Assembly (NCBI GenBank): GCA_002500485.1 | Contig: DLRJ01000090.1 | Location: 1-7,209 of the forward strand | DNA length: 7,209 bases | Direction: 5' to 3' | From: Dehalococcoidia bacterium UBA7891 | GTDB lineage: Bacteria; Chloroflexota; Dehalococcoidia; Lucifugimonadales; UBA826 | Shown: in pieces, positions 6,509 through 7,209 of the stretch | How the letters are laid out: every line of letters starts with the position of its first letter | How positions within the stretch are numbered: position 1 is the stretch's first letter | Translations under genes and position numbers: made by a program | Notes under the pieces: model-generated | Databases searched by the model: none | What the model was told of the DNA's origin: nothing | What the model saw: only the letters and a program-made list of their open reading frames with translations

Positions 6509-7186
6509 ATGAAAAATATACTAGCAAGAGGAGGAATTGAATTTTTTGCCGTTCTATTTGGTATTACTATATCGCTTTGGGTAGAGGATTGGCGTGAAGA
6601 TAAGGACATTCAGAAAAAAATTGCGGAAGACTATATCAACATCAAACAAGAAGTAAAGATTGATATTGAAAATATTGAGAATATAATCTTATCAATTGAA
6701 GGACAGATTAATTCACTAAAAAAACTGATTCAGTATAATGAAAAGAAAATTGATTTTAATGATAGTGATGTCATCAACAATTTAAAAAAAATTACATCGC
6801 CGACATTTTTTGGAACTCAGACTGCATATAATACTTCAGTATCAAGCGGTAGGCTTAACTTTTCAAAAGATATGAGTGTAAGTAATGAAATCTCAGTGTT
6901 ATATGAGCATTTCTACAAACGACTGGATACAAATAGTCAAATATATGATTTGAGGAATCAAAAATTAAAAAGTGATTATTTCATGGAGTTTTTTCAAGTA
7001 ACTGTTGGTAAGCAGGAAATTAGTGATTCCATAAAATCAGTTTTCTTTTCAACGAAAACAAGGAATGCCTTGTACTGGATTTTAGAATTTGTAGAGAACT
7101 TCTACATTTATAGGTTGAAGGATACAAAAAATCAAATGTTAAAAACAGAACAATTAATATCAGAGTTTTTGCAGGAACAAATTTAA
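6509..7186 (+). CDS. One-TM coiled-coil protein, DUF6090-like
   Basis: The 225-residue product starts at an ATG with AAAGGA five bases upstream. Residues about 9-25 (GIEFFAVLFGITISLWV) form one membrane segment, followed by EDWREDKD (26-33). This arrangement, a G-I-x-x-x-L-W turn ending in a W-x-E/R-charged patch, is the N-terminal hallmark of the DUF6090-like proteins common in Bacteroidota. The rest is strongly charged and helical: about 35-80 is a probable coiled coil rich in I, E and K, and the C-terminal third (about 165-225) is again helical. The protein is likely a membrane-anchored dimer or oligomer; function is unknown in the family. No enzyme motif is seen. The gene follows the lipoprotein by 31 bases and is the most AT-rich in the window. 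Confidence 0.65.
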   Translation: MKNILARGGIEFFAVLFGITISLWVEDWREDKDIQKKIAEDYINIKQEVKIDIENIENIILSIEGQINSLKKLIQYNEKKIDFNDSDVINNLKKITSPTFFGTQTAYNTSVSSGRLNFSKDMSVSNEISVLYEHFYKRLDTNSQIYDLRNQKLKSDYFMEFFQVTVGKQEISDSIKSVFFSTKTRNALYWILEFVENFYIYRLKDTKNQMLKTEQLISEFLQEQI

Positions 7187-7187
7187 T

Positions 7188-7209
7188 TGAAACGCCTCTG
7201 GCTTAAATA
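7188..7209 (+). repeat. Post-stop repeat, copy 2 (cut by the window end)
   Basis: One base after the TAA of the DUF6090-like gene the sequence reads tgaaacgcct, then ctggcttaaata, and the window ends. It matches copy 1 except for one inserted C and one C/T change. If the resemblance continues, a ribosome binding site and a start codon should follow within about 15 bases beyond the window. Confidence 0.7.

Noticed and set aside
6478..7209. Post-stop repeats as integron attC sites
   Set aside because: No GTTRRRY/RYYYAAC core pair or long imperfect palindrome is visible, and the motifs are much shorter than attC sites.

Overview
The window reads as a piece of a bacterial chromosome (or metagenome contig) from the Bacteroidota / Marinimicrobia / Planctomycetes-like spectrum. 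The pointers are a Tat-exported Gfo/Idh/MocA oxidoreductase, a large secreted protein ending in the CxxCH heme domain first named in Pirellula and Verrucomicrobium, a DUF4440/SnoaL-like lipoprotein, and a one-TM coiled-coil protein resembling DUF6090. The AT-rich flanks and the DUF6090-like gene favour Bacteroidota or Marinimicrobia. This placement is inference from family content, not a phylogenetic result.

Layout. Bases 1-156 hold the 3' end of an open plus-strand frame that I cannot firmly identify. Bases 157-388 have no confident gene, but two mirrored open frames lie there. A complete ribokinase is on the minus strand (389-1306). The next 400 bases (1307-1708) lack an intact gene, but 1503-1574 encodes on the plus strand what looks like the C-terminal tail of a secreted alpha/beta hydrolase, probably a decayed relic. 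A complete Tat-signal Gfo/Idh/MocA oxidoreductase follows on the minus strand (1709-3052). A 256-base divergent intergenic region with a perfect 9-bp inverted repeat separates it from a plus-strand series: an 874-residue propeller/HEAT-like/cytochrome c protein (3309-5933), a small lipoprotein (5992-6477), and a membrane-anchored coiled-coil protein (6509-7186).

How the genes may fit together. The oxidoreductase and the heme protein are divergent neighbours and both carry export signals. This fits an extracytoplasmic sugar or sugar-derivative oxidation step, with the heme protein as a possible dehydrogenase or electron carrier. The cytoplasmic ribokinase would then phosphorylate ribose or a related sugar after uptake. 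The link is plausible from context only; no substrate can be read from the sequence. The lipoprotein and DUF6090-like genes look functionally separate and are much more AT-rich than the heme protein gene.

The least ordinary features are a near-identical 21-22 base motif directly after the stop codons of the last two genes, the hydrolase relic, and the sharp compositional boundary at both ends of the heme-protein gene. I see no CRISPR array, tRNA, rRNA, complete transposon or strong intrinsic terminator.
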